Of a DNA stretch of 64,000 nt, positions 48,167-60,639 are shown one piece after another; the first letter of the stretch is position 1; every line of letters begins with the position of its first letter. The notes under the pieces were generated by a model. It saw only the letters and a list, made by a program, of their open reading frames with translations, was not told where the DNA came from and ran no database searches. Position numbers and translations under genes: made by a program. The stretch comes from Termitomyces sp. T153 (taxonomy: Eukaryota > Basidiomycota > Agaricomycetes > Agaricales > Lyophyllaceae). The stretch covers positions 1 to 64,000 of the forward strand of contig JACKQL020000031.1 of the NCBI GenBank assembly GCA_018296165.2, read 5' to 3'.

Positions 48167-48469
48167 TGTTTCCAGCCATGTCCGCCTGCACTTGTTCTAA
48201 TCTTCGATGGTGAAACACGTTCAGAATACACTCCCATGTAATGCAACTAAGCCCGCGGTATTCACATTAATTATCACCTTTTGCCATGCTTAGATTACGA
48301 CTTTTTATCACATTCGCCGGGGAAACGCTTGCGCGGTGTTGTATCTGAGTTTCAAAATTGTTTATGCTGCTAGCAGGGTATCAAATACTTTACCGGGATA
48401 TCAAAAGTGCGTCACGGTCGCGGTTGACTGTCGCTAGACTATTTTGTCGTTTCACTCCTCAAACCTACG
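48167..48469. promoter_or_regulatory. Divergent promoter region, unknown gene / MCM10
   Basis: 303 bp between outward starts, moderately AT-rich. Just before MCM10 lies CACGGTCGCGG (about 48412). No recognised factor site; role inferred from position. Confidence 0.35.
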
Positions 48470-50864
48470 ATGGAGTCTTCCACGGACAGAACAGCAGGGG
48501 AAAAGCGAGATAGGGACGACATACTGAATGAGATAGCGCGGCTGCAGGCTAAGCTCAAAGATCTTCCTCCCCAGGCGACTGTGACTTCAACCGCGTCACC
48601 ACCATCCTCCAAACGGAAGCAACTAGATTTTGCAACACTAGTACCTCCTACACCTTCCCCAAGTAAGCCACCTGTATAAAAGCATACCATGTTCTGAAAC
48701 AAGTCACAGAGAAACGTAAGCTTAGCCATCGACCTCTACATGTTACACAGCCTGGACAGAGCAGTGTTCGGCATTGCCGCTCATCCGGAGCAGCTACTAG
48801 TACTCCGTCGTTTACTAAGCCCGTGATTTCTCAGTTCACAAAGCCTCCGGCGTCGAATCTCCTGAATAATCTCGCAAACGCGAGTCGTATGCAGCGGGAT
48901 AGTGAAAGGGACGTTACGGTTGCACGGTCTTCTGGTTTTGCAGAAAGGGCTCCTACACTCGTCAGAAATATTGACCAGGACTCTGCGCGATTTTCAGCGC
49001 CGAAAAGGGATGATCATCTGGCCCTTATTGAGGAACTTGAACCGGGGCCGATCGACCACACTCCACCAACCGACGACCCGAATTTTGACAAACTTGAACC
49101 GAACTCCGGTATACGCTTATCGTATGAACAGCCTCTTCATCCAGCTCCAATACTGATTCCTTTATCCAGCTTCCGTACAGTCTCCCACGAGGATCTTCAG
49201 AATCATTTGACTGGTCGTTTCTACCTTTCGCCATCACAATTATATTCTCATATCCGCCTTCTCCCGGACAAACTCGGTTATGACGTGCCAGTACCAGGAG
49301 ATTGGATTACCATCGCTGTAGTAGCTGAACGTGGTCCTCTCAGATATAGTAAAGCACCCGTAGCGGCAGGTCCCAAGGAAGACGGCGAAATCGAGGTAAA
49401 GAGTAGAGGGAAATGGAAAGGACAGATCAATGAGGAGACAGCAAAACCTTCTGGGAAGAAATATGTCAATCTCAAGCTGATCGATTTTGGCTCGCGCTCG
49501 CGGTCCTCTTCATCAGCGACAGGTGGGAAGGCTATCATACGCGGTGATGCATTTCTTTCGCTGTTACTCTTCGAGTCGGATAGTTTTGATCTGGTTTCGG
49601 AGGATGGAGAGAGTAAACCCCGCAAAATTTACAAAGGTGGCAGCTGTGGTGCGTTCGAATCCATGTCCAAGCTTAAAGAAGGGGATGTTATTGCTCTCCT
49701 TAATCCCCGAATCTTAAAGCCCTATCAAGTGAGGATCTCTCTTCATAGTGAAATATTGGAAATGATATCCATCTTTGTCTGTATTTCAGAGAGCAAATGA
49801 CAGCCCACATCCTGAGAACAACATTTTGGCTATCACTCCAGAATCAGCCTCGTCCATCGTGAACGTTGGCCGAGCACGCGATCTCGGCATGTGCACCGTT
49901 CTCAAACGGGACAATACAGTTTGTGGGCGCTGGGTAGATAAACGTGTGAGTGACGTATGTGAATACCACGTACAGCACGCGGTAGAGCGACGCCGTGCGG
50001 GGCGCGCCGAATTCTCTATTGGGTACGTGATTGTTTCCTCATTCCATTCGTCCAGAATATGTGTAGGTCTTCTTTAACGTTACAACAGCACTATGGGTCT
50101 ATCTACTACATCTGCGCCGAAACGCAAGCCTGCGTATGACCCTGCGAGACAGTGGGGTCTCAAACCAGAGCCGGTTTCTGGCAGTGCCACGTACATTGTC
50201 TCCGGACATATAGTCAATGACTCCAAAGTCGACTCGCGGACGTTGTTCACCACCGAGAATATCGGACGAGAGGGACAAGCGAAGGCTGCACGGAGGATGT
50301 CGACAAGAGCTGATCGTGCCTTGATGACTTTACTGGAGAGGGATAAGGAGGGGATGAAGGCAGTTATGAAGGCGAGGGAAGCTGGGAAACGAGATGGTGA
50401 TGCGCGAATGGATGGAAAAGGAAAGGTCAAAGTGAGGGATCAGAAGGGGAAAGCGAGGGAGATCGATAAGGGGAGTGAAAAGGAAGCTACTGTGACGACA
50501 AAGAATGCATATACGGCTGAGATGATCAAACATCTTGGTTTCGATCCTATCGCCATGTCTGGACAACGGAGAGGGCCGGGAGATTCAGGAGTTCATAAGA
50601 AGGTAGGCATCGAATCCTTATGCTCTTGATGTTCGGAAAGCATGATGTGTTCAGTTACAGTCCCTGGAGGCACTTCAGTCATCAAGAAAAGACATTGAAC
50701 TGAGACCTCGACCAGGGCATCGAATACGCTCAAACGTCATTGTCCCGATCCCCAAGAATGTGGACGCGGCCCTTCACGATCTAGACAGTTCATCAGACGA
50801 CAAGCTACCCGAGCATCCTTCCGACCAGAAACTCAAGGACGCAATAATTGACCTAGATGATTGA
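48470..50864 (+). CDS. mcm10: DNA replication factor Mcm10
   Basis: Mcm10 binds single-stranded DNA and the CMG helicase and is needed to activate replication origins. Five exons (48470-48662, 48710-49728, 49790-50022, 50089-50602, 50655-50864) total 2169 nt, 722 residues. The N-terminus has a coiled-coil-like start (DDILNEIARLQAKLKDLP). The conserved OB-fold region lies at about 210-400 (GDWITIAVVAERGPLRYSK, YVNLKLIDFG, EGDVIALLNPRILKPYQ). The zinc finger follows at about 436-465 (LGMCTVLKRDNTVCGRWVDK, DVCEYHVQHA). The rest is lysine/arginine-rich, ending in an acidic KDAIIDLDD. The start is the first ATG of the open frame. It converges on ASF1. Confidence 0.94.
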
Positions 50865-51200
50865 TATCTTCAGTACATTTTCGGCTGATACCTGTCGGAC
50901 CCTTTCCAACCGACATCCCCTGCATCTTTATACACGCATAAGCTGATGATCATGTCCAATCAAGTTTTCAAGGACTGGATCTTTTCTATCATACTTCTAG
51001 ACAGGTGGTTCATAGTAGGATCTCATTGATTGTAATAGACAACATTTGGACTGAATCAACAGATGGTATGCACTTATAGCTTGATAAGTCTTGATTGTTT
51101 GCGAAAAATCCGACCTTCCGGCTATTCAAGGTCATACACAGACAATATTTTGATATGTCTATACTCAACAAGTCTATGAGGGGACGGTTTATGGACGGTA
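50865..51200. other. Convergent intergenic region MCM10 / ASF1
   Basis: 336 bp between converging stops, AT-rich, suited to two 3' untranslated regions. Nothing else seen. Confidence 0.5.
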
Positions 51201-51919
51201 TCATGAAGGCGGCTTGTTGTCGACGTCCATGCCATCGAGATCATTCGCAGATGGCACAGCGGCAGAAGTTGCCGCTCCCGCAGACGCGCCTTGTGTTGGG
51301 GGTTGAACGTCCCTGTCATGTCCGTTTCTTTAGGACGAGCATCACTTGAATCTCAATACGACGTACCATTTAATTTGGAAACGAGTCACTCGTGGCTTTG
51401 CACTGATCTCCCGCACAAGCCGCTCAAACATTATCTGTGAAGGGGGTGTCTCCTTCATCTCATCATTGTCATATTCCGTGTTCTGGTAATATCCTACGCG
51501 CACGAACTCCTGGTCCTTATACGAACCAGTTAATATGAGTGCTGCAACGCCGAGGACGTCCTCTGAGGGTATTTTTGATGGATCTGGCGCTGAGCCTTCG
51601 AATTCGAAAGAGTTAACGCCGATCGGGACTGGTCCGACGAGACAGTCATCCAACTCTTGATCAAGGTCTTCGTCACCTGGCGACGAGACGTATATGAGTT
51701 TCCATTCTAGATCTAGTAGAACATTGAGAAGGTAGTTCATCCAGCAGAACCTGATCACGCACCATCCTTGAGGGGTGCTATACACTCAAAAGTTACACGA
51801 AATCGATACACGTCTGAAAATCGAGCTGGATTGTTGATGAACTCGACATTCTAAGACATAGTCAGTAATAGTAAGAGAGTAAATGTACTTCTACTCGCTC
51901 TAATAGTTACAATGGACAT
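51201..51919 (-). CDS. ASF1: Histone H3-H4 chaperone Asf1
   Basis: Asf1 binds H3-H4 dimers and passes them to CAF-1 and HIRA during nucleosome assembly. Four exons (51899-51919, 51763-51850, 51367-51712, 51201-51312) total 567 nt, 188 residues. The first exon gives only MSIVTIR; the core continues [55 protein letters not shown] and [14 protein letters not shown], ending [12 protein letters not shown] of the immunoglobulin-like fold. A short acidic tail ([14 protein letters not shown]) follows. The first intron (51851-51898) has GC-AG ends (GCGAGT donor); no GT donor in the area keeps the conserved junction. Confidence 0.95.
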
Positions 51920-52510
51920 TGTTCTGGGAAACCTGAAAGAAATGAGAGGATAGAGCGAGAGGCAAACTAAGCGCGACGCGACCGTGACAATTGAGAGGAC
52001 GTTACAGCACGTGAGAACAACCAAGACCCCGCAGGCTCCGGAAAAAATAGTCGACCCTAGACTCAGTTGACGGTAGCAGACGTGACAGAGGAGTGTGATG
52101 CAGACTTGCTTTCTACTTATTGCTGTCCGGGTACAGCTTTGCAATGACCACAGGCCCGTTATATCTGCGCAGGCTGTGTGATGTCGAGTATCCGGGGTAC
52201 AGGGGTACATCTATATACGTATTCGATGGATGACTAATCTTGAAGTATTGTGACCAGTTCCTCTTGAAATCGGTACCACCGACCAGACCCTCATCCTTAT
52301 TGGGCTCTTTTTTGCGTGTGTCTTTGCTCTTTTTGTACTCATCTGGCCCGTCGGTGGTCGACCTTGACTGACTGGGTAATACTCATCACCTCTCTTCGCC
52401 GGCTGGAATCTGGTTGCTCCTGTACCTTCTCTCCCAACTGTTCCTTGTGATCAGCATGGCCAATTAGCTTCTTGCACTTGTCACCATTTTTTCTTAGTAT
52501 AAAGATCACA
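51920..52510. promoter_or_regulatory. Divergent promoter region ASF1 / RasGEF
   Basis: 591 bp between outward start codons. Pyrimidine-rich runs occur near 52311-52335 and before the RasGEF start. No recognised binding site. Confidence 0.4.
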
Positions 52511-55500
52511 ATGTCGGTACTTCAGCCTGAATCGCACGAAAACGTGCCTCCTCTGCACACTATAACCTCCCATGACATTGCTCATCCAGAGCCGTCTCTT
52601 CCAGAACCTGGACCTATACTTGATCTTCCCTCAAACACCATGCTGCTGCCCATTCCAACCCGCCTGACGGATCCTCAATCCTCGCTTGTCTTGCAAGAAG
52701 AATCAGTAGAAGTACGTCGCATGTCACCTGGTCTTGCAAATGCAGATTTTTCTATTGCTCGTGCGTAGAATAATATCTGTGTTTATCTTGTTTTTGATCA
52801 ATTTCAACAGCCGACCGGAGTTTTGTCGAGACAGCCTCAGGACTTGTCGCTCGGGAACTGAAGAAATATTGGGACCAAATACTGGGTGTTGGGAAAGATG
52901 TCCGTTCTCCTTATGCCATCACAGCATTTGTAAATCAGCATGGGAAGCCAATGTTCCGTGTGGGGTGCGTGTCCATGTTTTGCCGCATTGCAAAATAAGG
53001 CTAACTTTGGCCGCTCAACAGTCACCGCGAACTATCCGCACCAGCAGCTGACGCTGCAAAGATTGAGGAACGCATCATCTCTTCCTTCATTACACCGAAT
53101 GAAACATCTACCTCCCTACGTACCAAACACCGATCACGCATCAGTATGCACCCACATCTTTCATCCATCTTCAAAAACAGTAGCACTTCAAAATCGATCA
53201 CAGCTCAAATCTCGGCCCCTCGAAAGCTTAGGAAAACCCGGTCAATATCTGACATGGTCAGCACGGCAAATGACGAAGTTCCTGCTCAGGCTTCTCTGAC
53301 AACGGGGCGCCTCCATTCTCGAAGTGTCACCGGTGCTGATGTATCCCCATTTTTGACTGTGGTTCGCAGCCCAATCACTGTGGACCTCTTTGGACAACTC
53401 ATGGACTGGCATCCACCTCCTACGGCTTCTGCAAGTATCTCTACGAATAGTTTGATCTCTGACGAACAATCACCTAACGATTTTCATGAGTCCCTCAAGT
53501 CCCCTGTCATAATCCCTTACCCATTTGGGCACGGTGTTTCGTATGACTCACCGTCCCGTAAGAGTAACTATACCGAAGATGCAGATCTATTACCAGTCCC
53601 TCGACATCTACGCGAGGTTCAATCGTTCGAATCGGGGCTCACTGCCCGCCAGGTTGACGATCCTCCTATCAATCGATCAGGACGAGAGTCTTCTTTAGTG
53701 ATGGAAATATACCTTGACGACCCGGACTCCAAGCGCCCGCCCTCAGCATTACGCGTGTATACTCCACCGTCGCCTCTTGAACCTAATGATACGACTCCAA
53801 CTTCGATTACCCCCGAATCAACTCTCCCAACGACACCTGAACCAGTGCCTGGGTCAAAGCCAGAACCAAAGTCTGTTGAGTCTGTGATCGAGCCTGCGCT
53901 AGAACCAGTTCTTCTCTCCCGATATTCAACGGAAGTATTTGATGTCCTTCAGAACTATAGAGGCCTTCCAAGGCTCGACAAGCTCTCATGTGAATCGGAA
54001 TCGACAGCAGTTATCAAGTTGTCCCTGTCTGCGGACGAGAGTGCTGCGCCACGAGATGATCCGCGCTTCGTGATTTGGGGTGAAATTCAATCCGATCGTG
54101 ACTTCGACGACCAATCTCTCGAATACGGCTCTGTCACGGATTTGTCTTCTGTGCGGTCATCATCCCTCTCTAGGAGGCGTGCAAGCAAAGTCAAGGCTGT
54201 CGAGCCATCAAGTTCACGGACGTCGGCAGGAGAGACACAGAAGGTTCTCATCGCGGCAACGATTGAACGGTGGATTGCGCAACTCACGAGCGACTTGAAT
54301 TATGATGAGCTCCTTGACTTTTTTCTCACTTATCGGACATATATCGGTTCTATCGATCTATTGCATCTCCTTATCGCGCGTTTTCATTGGGCTCTTCAGC
54401 AGTCGACGTCACTGAAGGATGAACGCGTTCATCAGATCGTGCGTGTACGGACCTTTGTGGCAATCCGATATTGGCTTTTGACCTTTTTCACCGTCGACTT
54501 TATACCAAATCGCGAGCTGCGGCTTTTGATGGCAAATTGGCTAAATTCTCTGGTTCGTGATCCCATATTGAGGAAGCATGTTAATGGATTAGTGAGTGAT
54601 CTCCTTGTATGCGACGAAAATAAGTCTTCTGAAGTCGTGCTTCATCAGGGCATCGTGCGAAAGTTGATCAAGGTCGCAAAAGAATGTAAGCAAGCGCATA
54701 CGCACCTTCCTGCCAGATCATCTTCCAAACCTCGGAAGTCAATCTCTTCAAAACCTGTGGAAAACCATGTACTTGGTGCAAGGTTCGCCGCTGCGACGAG
54801 GAAACTCAGCGAGGACGACGATTCCGACGTGGACCTCGACTTCCTGCCGGACGAAGGTGTTGCACCTATCGATACCCCACAGGGCTTTTCAAATGACATC
54901 GTCAACGCCCATCTAGGCGTCAACGCACATGTCGGCGTGGGGATGTCCCCTACTCGGCCCACATCTATACCCATCTCTTCTCTCCATATTCTTCAGCGTA
55001 CAGACCATGCTCCTGGGCCTGGTTCTAATGCGGATTTGCCTGTGATCCCACAGGCACAGGCACTCCCATCGCACCGAAGTGCGGTCTCGCGTGTTATCAC
55101 GAAGACTATTGGACGCCTGGGCAGGTGGAGACGTACGCTTAATGCGTGGAACCTCCCGAACCCGCCTGCGAGGACGGTGGTCGCACCTTGTGCAGATGTC
55201 TCAGCGTTTGACCTTGAGTTAAATGAGCCTCCAGAACTTATAGTGCCATTGAAGACAGTGGACGTGCCTGTACCGCTGTCGCCTGAACCTCCTCGAGTAC
55301 CTACGCCTCCAGCTATAGCGAAGTTAGCTGCCCGAAACGTTGATATGTCGGAACAGGTGGTCACTGAGTCGGTAGTACTTGAACCTGAGCCTGGTATCCA
55401 GAGATCAACTGAACAATTCCCTAACCACGCTGAACCTGAGCTGCCCCCTGGCCTTTCTGTGATGTCTGCAGTGACAGATATAATGGAAAGTCAGAGTATG

Positions 55501-57565
55501 GTCCCTTCCAGTGTCGACCAGGTCTCTGTGCGGTCTTCGACGTCAACTGACTCTTTTGGTGAGCCTCTCAGGGGTCCGCCCACTTTTCCCCAATTGGATC
55601 GGCCACAATGGCAATTCGATGTCATATCCATCGATGATCTCTCTGATACTTCTTCAGACTTCCACGAGGTTGAAGCTGGGCCTAGTGCTGGGTCGAGGCG
55701 TCCGCCTAAGAAGTTGCCTATGCGTCGTGATTTTGAATTTGTGAGGAGAGACACTGTTTCGTCTATGGGCTTGACTTCCCGAGACTCAGTAGCCTCTGCC
55801 CCGTCCTCTCATGCATCTACTGCATCGGCCATAGGGCTCGGAGGGAGTGTTCACCAGTGGCAGATAAACGCACTTCTTGATTCGTTAAGTGATGATGAGG
55901 AAAAGGGTGATGTGGAAGATGCGTTGCGCCGTTTGGAAGGTCAGATCAATCCTCAGAAAGAGTTGGAGAAGGCGTCCAAGGTCGATGGCTGGGTGCGTAC
56001 AATCCAGGAACGTCTAGCGGCTGGTGACTATTCAGACGAACAACCTTCATTCTCTGATGACTCAAATGAGGAAGAATACGGGGAGAGCTACAATGACGAT
56101 GGTCTTGATCAAGATTCTGCAAGCTTACGCCATGAAACTGTTTCTGTCGTGGACCTTTCCTCTGGGCAAGAGGAAGTCCAGGAAGTAGTAAAGACTCCTA
56201 TTTCCACTCAGTCAAGTCATGTCATTACGAGTCCTCCTGGGTCAACGTCACCAGCTCGTTCGACGGATGCCAAGCCTGCTGTCGAGGCAGTTGTCCCCTT
56301 TGAAATCATTCAAGGCAGATTACCCTCTCGCCCATCGACGTCGTCTTCCGCCAATGCAGATTCTTCAGTATCATCTGTTTCACCCCGGGAGACGACCAAG
56401 CCTCGCTCCTTTGTTCTCATGCTTCCGACTGCTGATTTCTCGCCTCGAGAAAGTCCTAAGACTCGTTCCTTTGTCCTCATGTATCGGGCTGCCGACCTTG
56501 CTGAGCATTTTGCCATGATTGATAGGGAACTTTTCATAGGTGTTAAATTTGAAGAACTTGTATTGGACGACTGGATGAACTGTCAGGAGGTAGACGTATT
56601 GGACTGGGCACAGTACTTGAAAGACAGAGCTCGCTGGAAGGTTGAGCATAGATACCCTGACAAAACCAGCGCCCTTGGTGCTGTTCGAGCTCGGTTCAAC
56701 CTTATGGCCAATTTTACGATCTCGGAGGTCGTTTTGGCGTCACCCAGTGAACGCCCTATGGTGGTGGCCAAATTGATTCGTATCGCATGGGTAACTTGGC
56801 CTATAACTTCCGAACTGATGCGATACTGACGTCTTCATAGAAATCCTATCGGCTGTGTAACTTCAGTACTCTTGTTGCGATCATCACTGGGCTTGGCAGC
56901 GACTGGGTCGCAAAGGCGATGAAGCGGACTGGCTGGAGCCGTCTAGGCATGTGGGAAACCCGCATGTATATGGATTTGAAGGCATTTGCAACTAATGCTG
57001 ATGACTTTATACATATTCGTCAAGTGGTCGCATCGATTGTCGATGCCAAGCCACTCGACGTTAATCCCAAGACAACCTCCGTCATCAGTGGTGGCGATCT
57101 CCAGCCCGGCAAAGGCAAGGGTAGCGCGGAGCGCCCGGCAGTACCGACGGCCTGCATCCCTTTCATTGGTTGGTCTTATTCTATTATATGTATATACTTT
57201 AGTTGAACGTGCTTTCAGGTGTTTACCTGTCTCAACTGCAGCGCCATAGTCGACTTCCAGATCTAATTGACCCTACGGCTCCTGAGGAATCAGTCGGTGT
57301 CAACCCCGACACTTCAAATTTCGACGCGCCTGCGCATCCTGAGGTATTCGCGGCTCTTACACCACTCCCGTCATCAATGCACCTCGAGCCCCTGATCAAC
57401 GTTCATAAACAACGGCGGATAGCTAGTGTCATCAAAGCTTTGGTCGCTGGACAACATCTCGCAAGTCGAGTTCAATTTGACATTGACAAAAAATTATTTC
57501 AAAAATGTCTTAAAGTCCATGCGGTGAACGCGGAAAATCTGCAGAGGACTCTTCTTTCTGAGTAA
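52511..57565 (+). CDS. Ras-family guanine nucleotide exchange factor
   Basis: Exchanges GDP for GTP on a Ras-like GTPase at membranes. Five exons (52511-52760, 52811-52964, 53022-56790, 56841-57168, 57219-57565) total 4848 nt, 1615 residues. The REM/RasGEF_N domain spans about 540-660 (LIAATIERWIAQLTSDLNYD, LLDFFLTYRTYIGSIDLLHL). A long serine/proline-rich acidic linker follows, including a repeated KPRSFVLM / KTRSFVLM phrase (about 1260 and 1280). The catalytic RasGEF/Cdc25 domain spans about 1285-1600 (YRAADLAEHFAMIDRELF, LCNFSTLVAIITGLGSDWV, ACIPFIGVYLSQL). Layout resembles fungal Lte1/Bud5-type GEFs rather than Cdc25 (no SH3 seen). The target GTPase is not predictable here. Confidence 0.88.
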
Positions 57566-58300
57566 TTGTTGGCTATTCTTAGGGACTTTTGTGCTTTTGT
57601 TACGTCTTATATCTAGAGCCCTCGAGTACAAATGTGGCAATATGTATATTGTAGATCATTGATATAAACAAAAGAAAATCGGTGTCCATCAATGCCAACA
57701 AAAGTGGATTTTGCGCCACATACAGCAACTCGCCATATATGAACGGCTATAACCACCGTAACTGGACACCAACGACAGAGAAGTCAAAGTGTGCCTTGCC
57801 TCCATCCTTCGGCTAAAGGACGAACAATCACGATGCAACCAGGATTGGAACGAGTTTGGAATGGCTCTATTTACGAAAGAGCACAGAGTTCAGATTATTC
57901 GTAAGTCAGAATATGCTCGCATATTTAATATGCTGCTGTGTCGTTGGTTTCACCATAAGCTGCTTCGTGCACAATTCATCCACTGGAGCGGCATACTTAT
58001 TCCAGTATACATCATGAGCTTGAGAAGCAAAACCTAGTACCTTGGTCATCCATATAAAGAAATTGATCGAGCGAAAAACACACCATTCGTATATATGCTA
58101 GTGGATGGAAACATTGTATGTATGTCCAAGGCGCTCTCTGATCAGCCTTATCATGATGCCGGTAAGCTGACAAAGCACTCCTTCAGCGGATGCAGTCTTA
58201 GACTTTAGACTTTCAGAGTTTTCTGGCATACACCGTGAGCCTACCTACATCGGTCTCAAGTTCATCAAAAAACCTGCCTACAGGCTACGAGCGCTTTGCA
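57566..58300. other. Intergenic, nothing recognised
   Basis: 735 bp, AT-rich, between the RasGEF stop and the F-box start. An open frame at 57789-58037 has no motifs. Likely 3' end of one gene and promoter of the next. Confidence 0.45.
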
Positions 58301-59456
58301 ATGGGTCAGTATTTCCAAGTCCACAACATTGATAACGCTACACCTGTCGAAACCTCGATGAGTGGGAAATGGAGCGAAAATTTCTGGGCGAGTAACCAAG
58401 ACTCAGATTTCATGCGCGCACTATGGTCCGTTCCCGAGGGACAGAAGCGTGTTGTAGTCAAGCCTTACCCATCAGGACAACTTGCCCCCCAGAAATTTCA
58501 ACTCCCCCTTCCAGGCCCTCCTGGTCAATATGGTACCCGCCCTCCCTTCCCCCCTTCGAGGTATCCAAAAGAGTGAGACTACATCTCTTCTCCGTATCGC
58601 ACTTTTAATTTCCCATATCATTAGGTCTAGTGATAACCTGGATCGGGACGGGATATTCAGGCTGTCCAACGAGATCATAGCCTTAATATTCACTTATCTA
58701 GATGATAAGGATGATATCGCCTTTCTGGCGATGAGCTGCCAGCGTTTTTTTGGCATTGCATCCCCTTTTTTGGAACAGGCCTTTCAGAAAGCTTTTGTTC
58801 GCTCATGGGCTGGTGATAGACTCATTTGCCTTGGCGATGAGTCAGACATACATAAATTGCCCCATGATATGCTGACAGAGCGAGAAGTCAAATTTCTTGA
58901 GGGAGAAAAATTGCGTCGTGAGGAGAGTATATATGATTATCTTGCACGCCTTTGGACTCTCAATCCCGACTTCGAATCCCACCTTTCGATGCGTCAAAAT
59001 GGTAGCAGGAGGAAGGATCGTGACTTCGAGGACTACTGCATCATCAGCTTGGAGTCTTACCGGCGCTCATCCGATGTAGAGTTGTTTCAGAATATTGTCC
59101 AAGTCGACGCTTGTAATCCTAAAAACAAGGATCTCTACACATCCAACAGTCCCTACATCTTTCGCAACCTCGTCACACGGGAGTACGTCCGCGGTAGCGC
59201 TGTCTTCAACCTTCGCCAGGAGAAAAGGTACTTCAAGTGGCTGTGCTTCGAGCATCTGTTTTACCTGAGGGCAACCTGGTCATCCGATCCCGATCTACGA
59301 CACGGTTATTGGGGACCAATTGAATTGCACCAGGGAAAATGGGCTGGTCACAGGTTTGATCTGACGGTGATCGACAATTTGAAGGGCAAAGAATTCAGGG
59401 ATATCAGCGATGAAATATTAGAAGAACTCCAGGACGTCTTCGCTTACTATTCCTGA
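58301..59456 (+). CDS. F-box protein
   Basis: Two exons (58301-58560, 58625-59456) total 1092 nt, 363 residues. The start MGQYFQVHNIDNATPVETS resembles the N-terminal MGQYW-type segment seen in many basidiomycete F-box-like proteins. The F-box (about 95-130) reads GIFRLSNEIIALIFTYLDDK then FLAMSCQRFF. The C-terminal part (SPYIFRNLVTREYVRGSA, HQGKWAGHRFDLTVIDNL) belongs to the same expanded group. F-box proteins recruit substrates to SCF ubiquitin ligases through Skp1; the substrate is unknown, and the group expands strongly in these fungi. A GTG upstream at 58235 is in frame, but ATG 58301 fits better. Confidence 0.78.
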
Positions 59457-60639
59457 TCTCAAGGTCTTGGAGAGAATTTGGACATCCATAGCCCGGCCGT
59501 CTGCTGCATGCCAAATATTGGCGTTTGACTAGGCTCACATAAGCAGTACTCTCCCAAAACGTGGTACGTCCTTCAGTACGAGACTAGGCGATCGACGAAC
59601 AAGAACTTGTAAGGGTGATGTCTTACGTAAAATGGATTCCAATTTCACCGCATTTTTCAATTTCTACGAGAGCATAGGCTTCAAGGAATCCCAGGCTCTG
59701 TATCTTCTATGTTTATTTCGTGAGAAGACACCCACTGTACAATCCTCCAGACTAAGTACCCCCAGTGCATACTAGAGTCTTAAAATATGCATGTTTTAGG
59801 TTGTGACCGTTGTGATTCGCGAAGGATTGTGCTGGTGTTTCTTCCCGTGACTACCTTTTTTGGTCCAGGATGCTACTCAGCGCATGCCTGCTTCTGAACT
59901 CTCCATGGTCAAGATAATGGCAAGCTCCGTTGCAGTTGAAATTTTCATATGGCCTCGCGCAAGCTTACCCTCTCAAATAAGCGCGCTCAATGTTTGTGAT
60001 AATGGTGGCGTCATCAATGCTTACATCGACATGTCAACCACCAACGTTCGTTTGACATTCAATCATTCAATGTTTCTTCTTGTGTATGACGCCCATCGAC
60101 GACTCGATTCACTGAGTACTGAGCATTTTACAGTGCTTTTCCACCCACATCTACACTAACACCCAATGTTAGACACTCGTTCTCTACAAATCACCTTTGT
60201 GGCGCAGAAATGGTTCTCTTCTCTTGTCATGATGCCGCTCAGCTGCTGATGTACCGAGTTCGACAGAGTCATGGAGAACACCCACTTGTGTCATAATATA
60301 TGTCTTGGATTTTTTTTTCAGAAAAATCCTGTTATAGACTTCGGGCATAGCCCCTGATTGTCTTTCATGCTAGGTAGATAATAGACCTCCACCCACTGGG
60401 GTTTGCGAATGAACACGCCAACGGGCCAACTCGTCACCCCCCAACAGCCCGGCACCACTGGTGTCGATTTAGATGCCTTGCTCCTGACTGATTGGATCTA
60501 TGTACCCTTTCCATCCCGCCTCGTACTTAGTTGGTGGATTGTTCGTGTGTGCTCGGCCTCTAGGAGGACCTGCGCAACTAGACTGGGCCGTCGGAGACGG
60601 ATCGCAGTGGTAGTTGTATGGTGGTGATTCCCTAAGCCA
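59457..60639. other. Intergenic, nothing confidently recognised
   Basis: A plus-strand open frame at 59884-60159 (MPASELSMVKIMASSVAVEI) has no known motif or intron support. The stretch 60403-60627 is open but of odd composition. CpG becomes scarce after about 60640. Confidence 0.4.
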
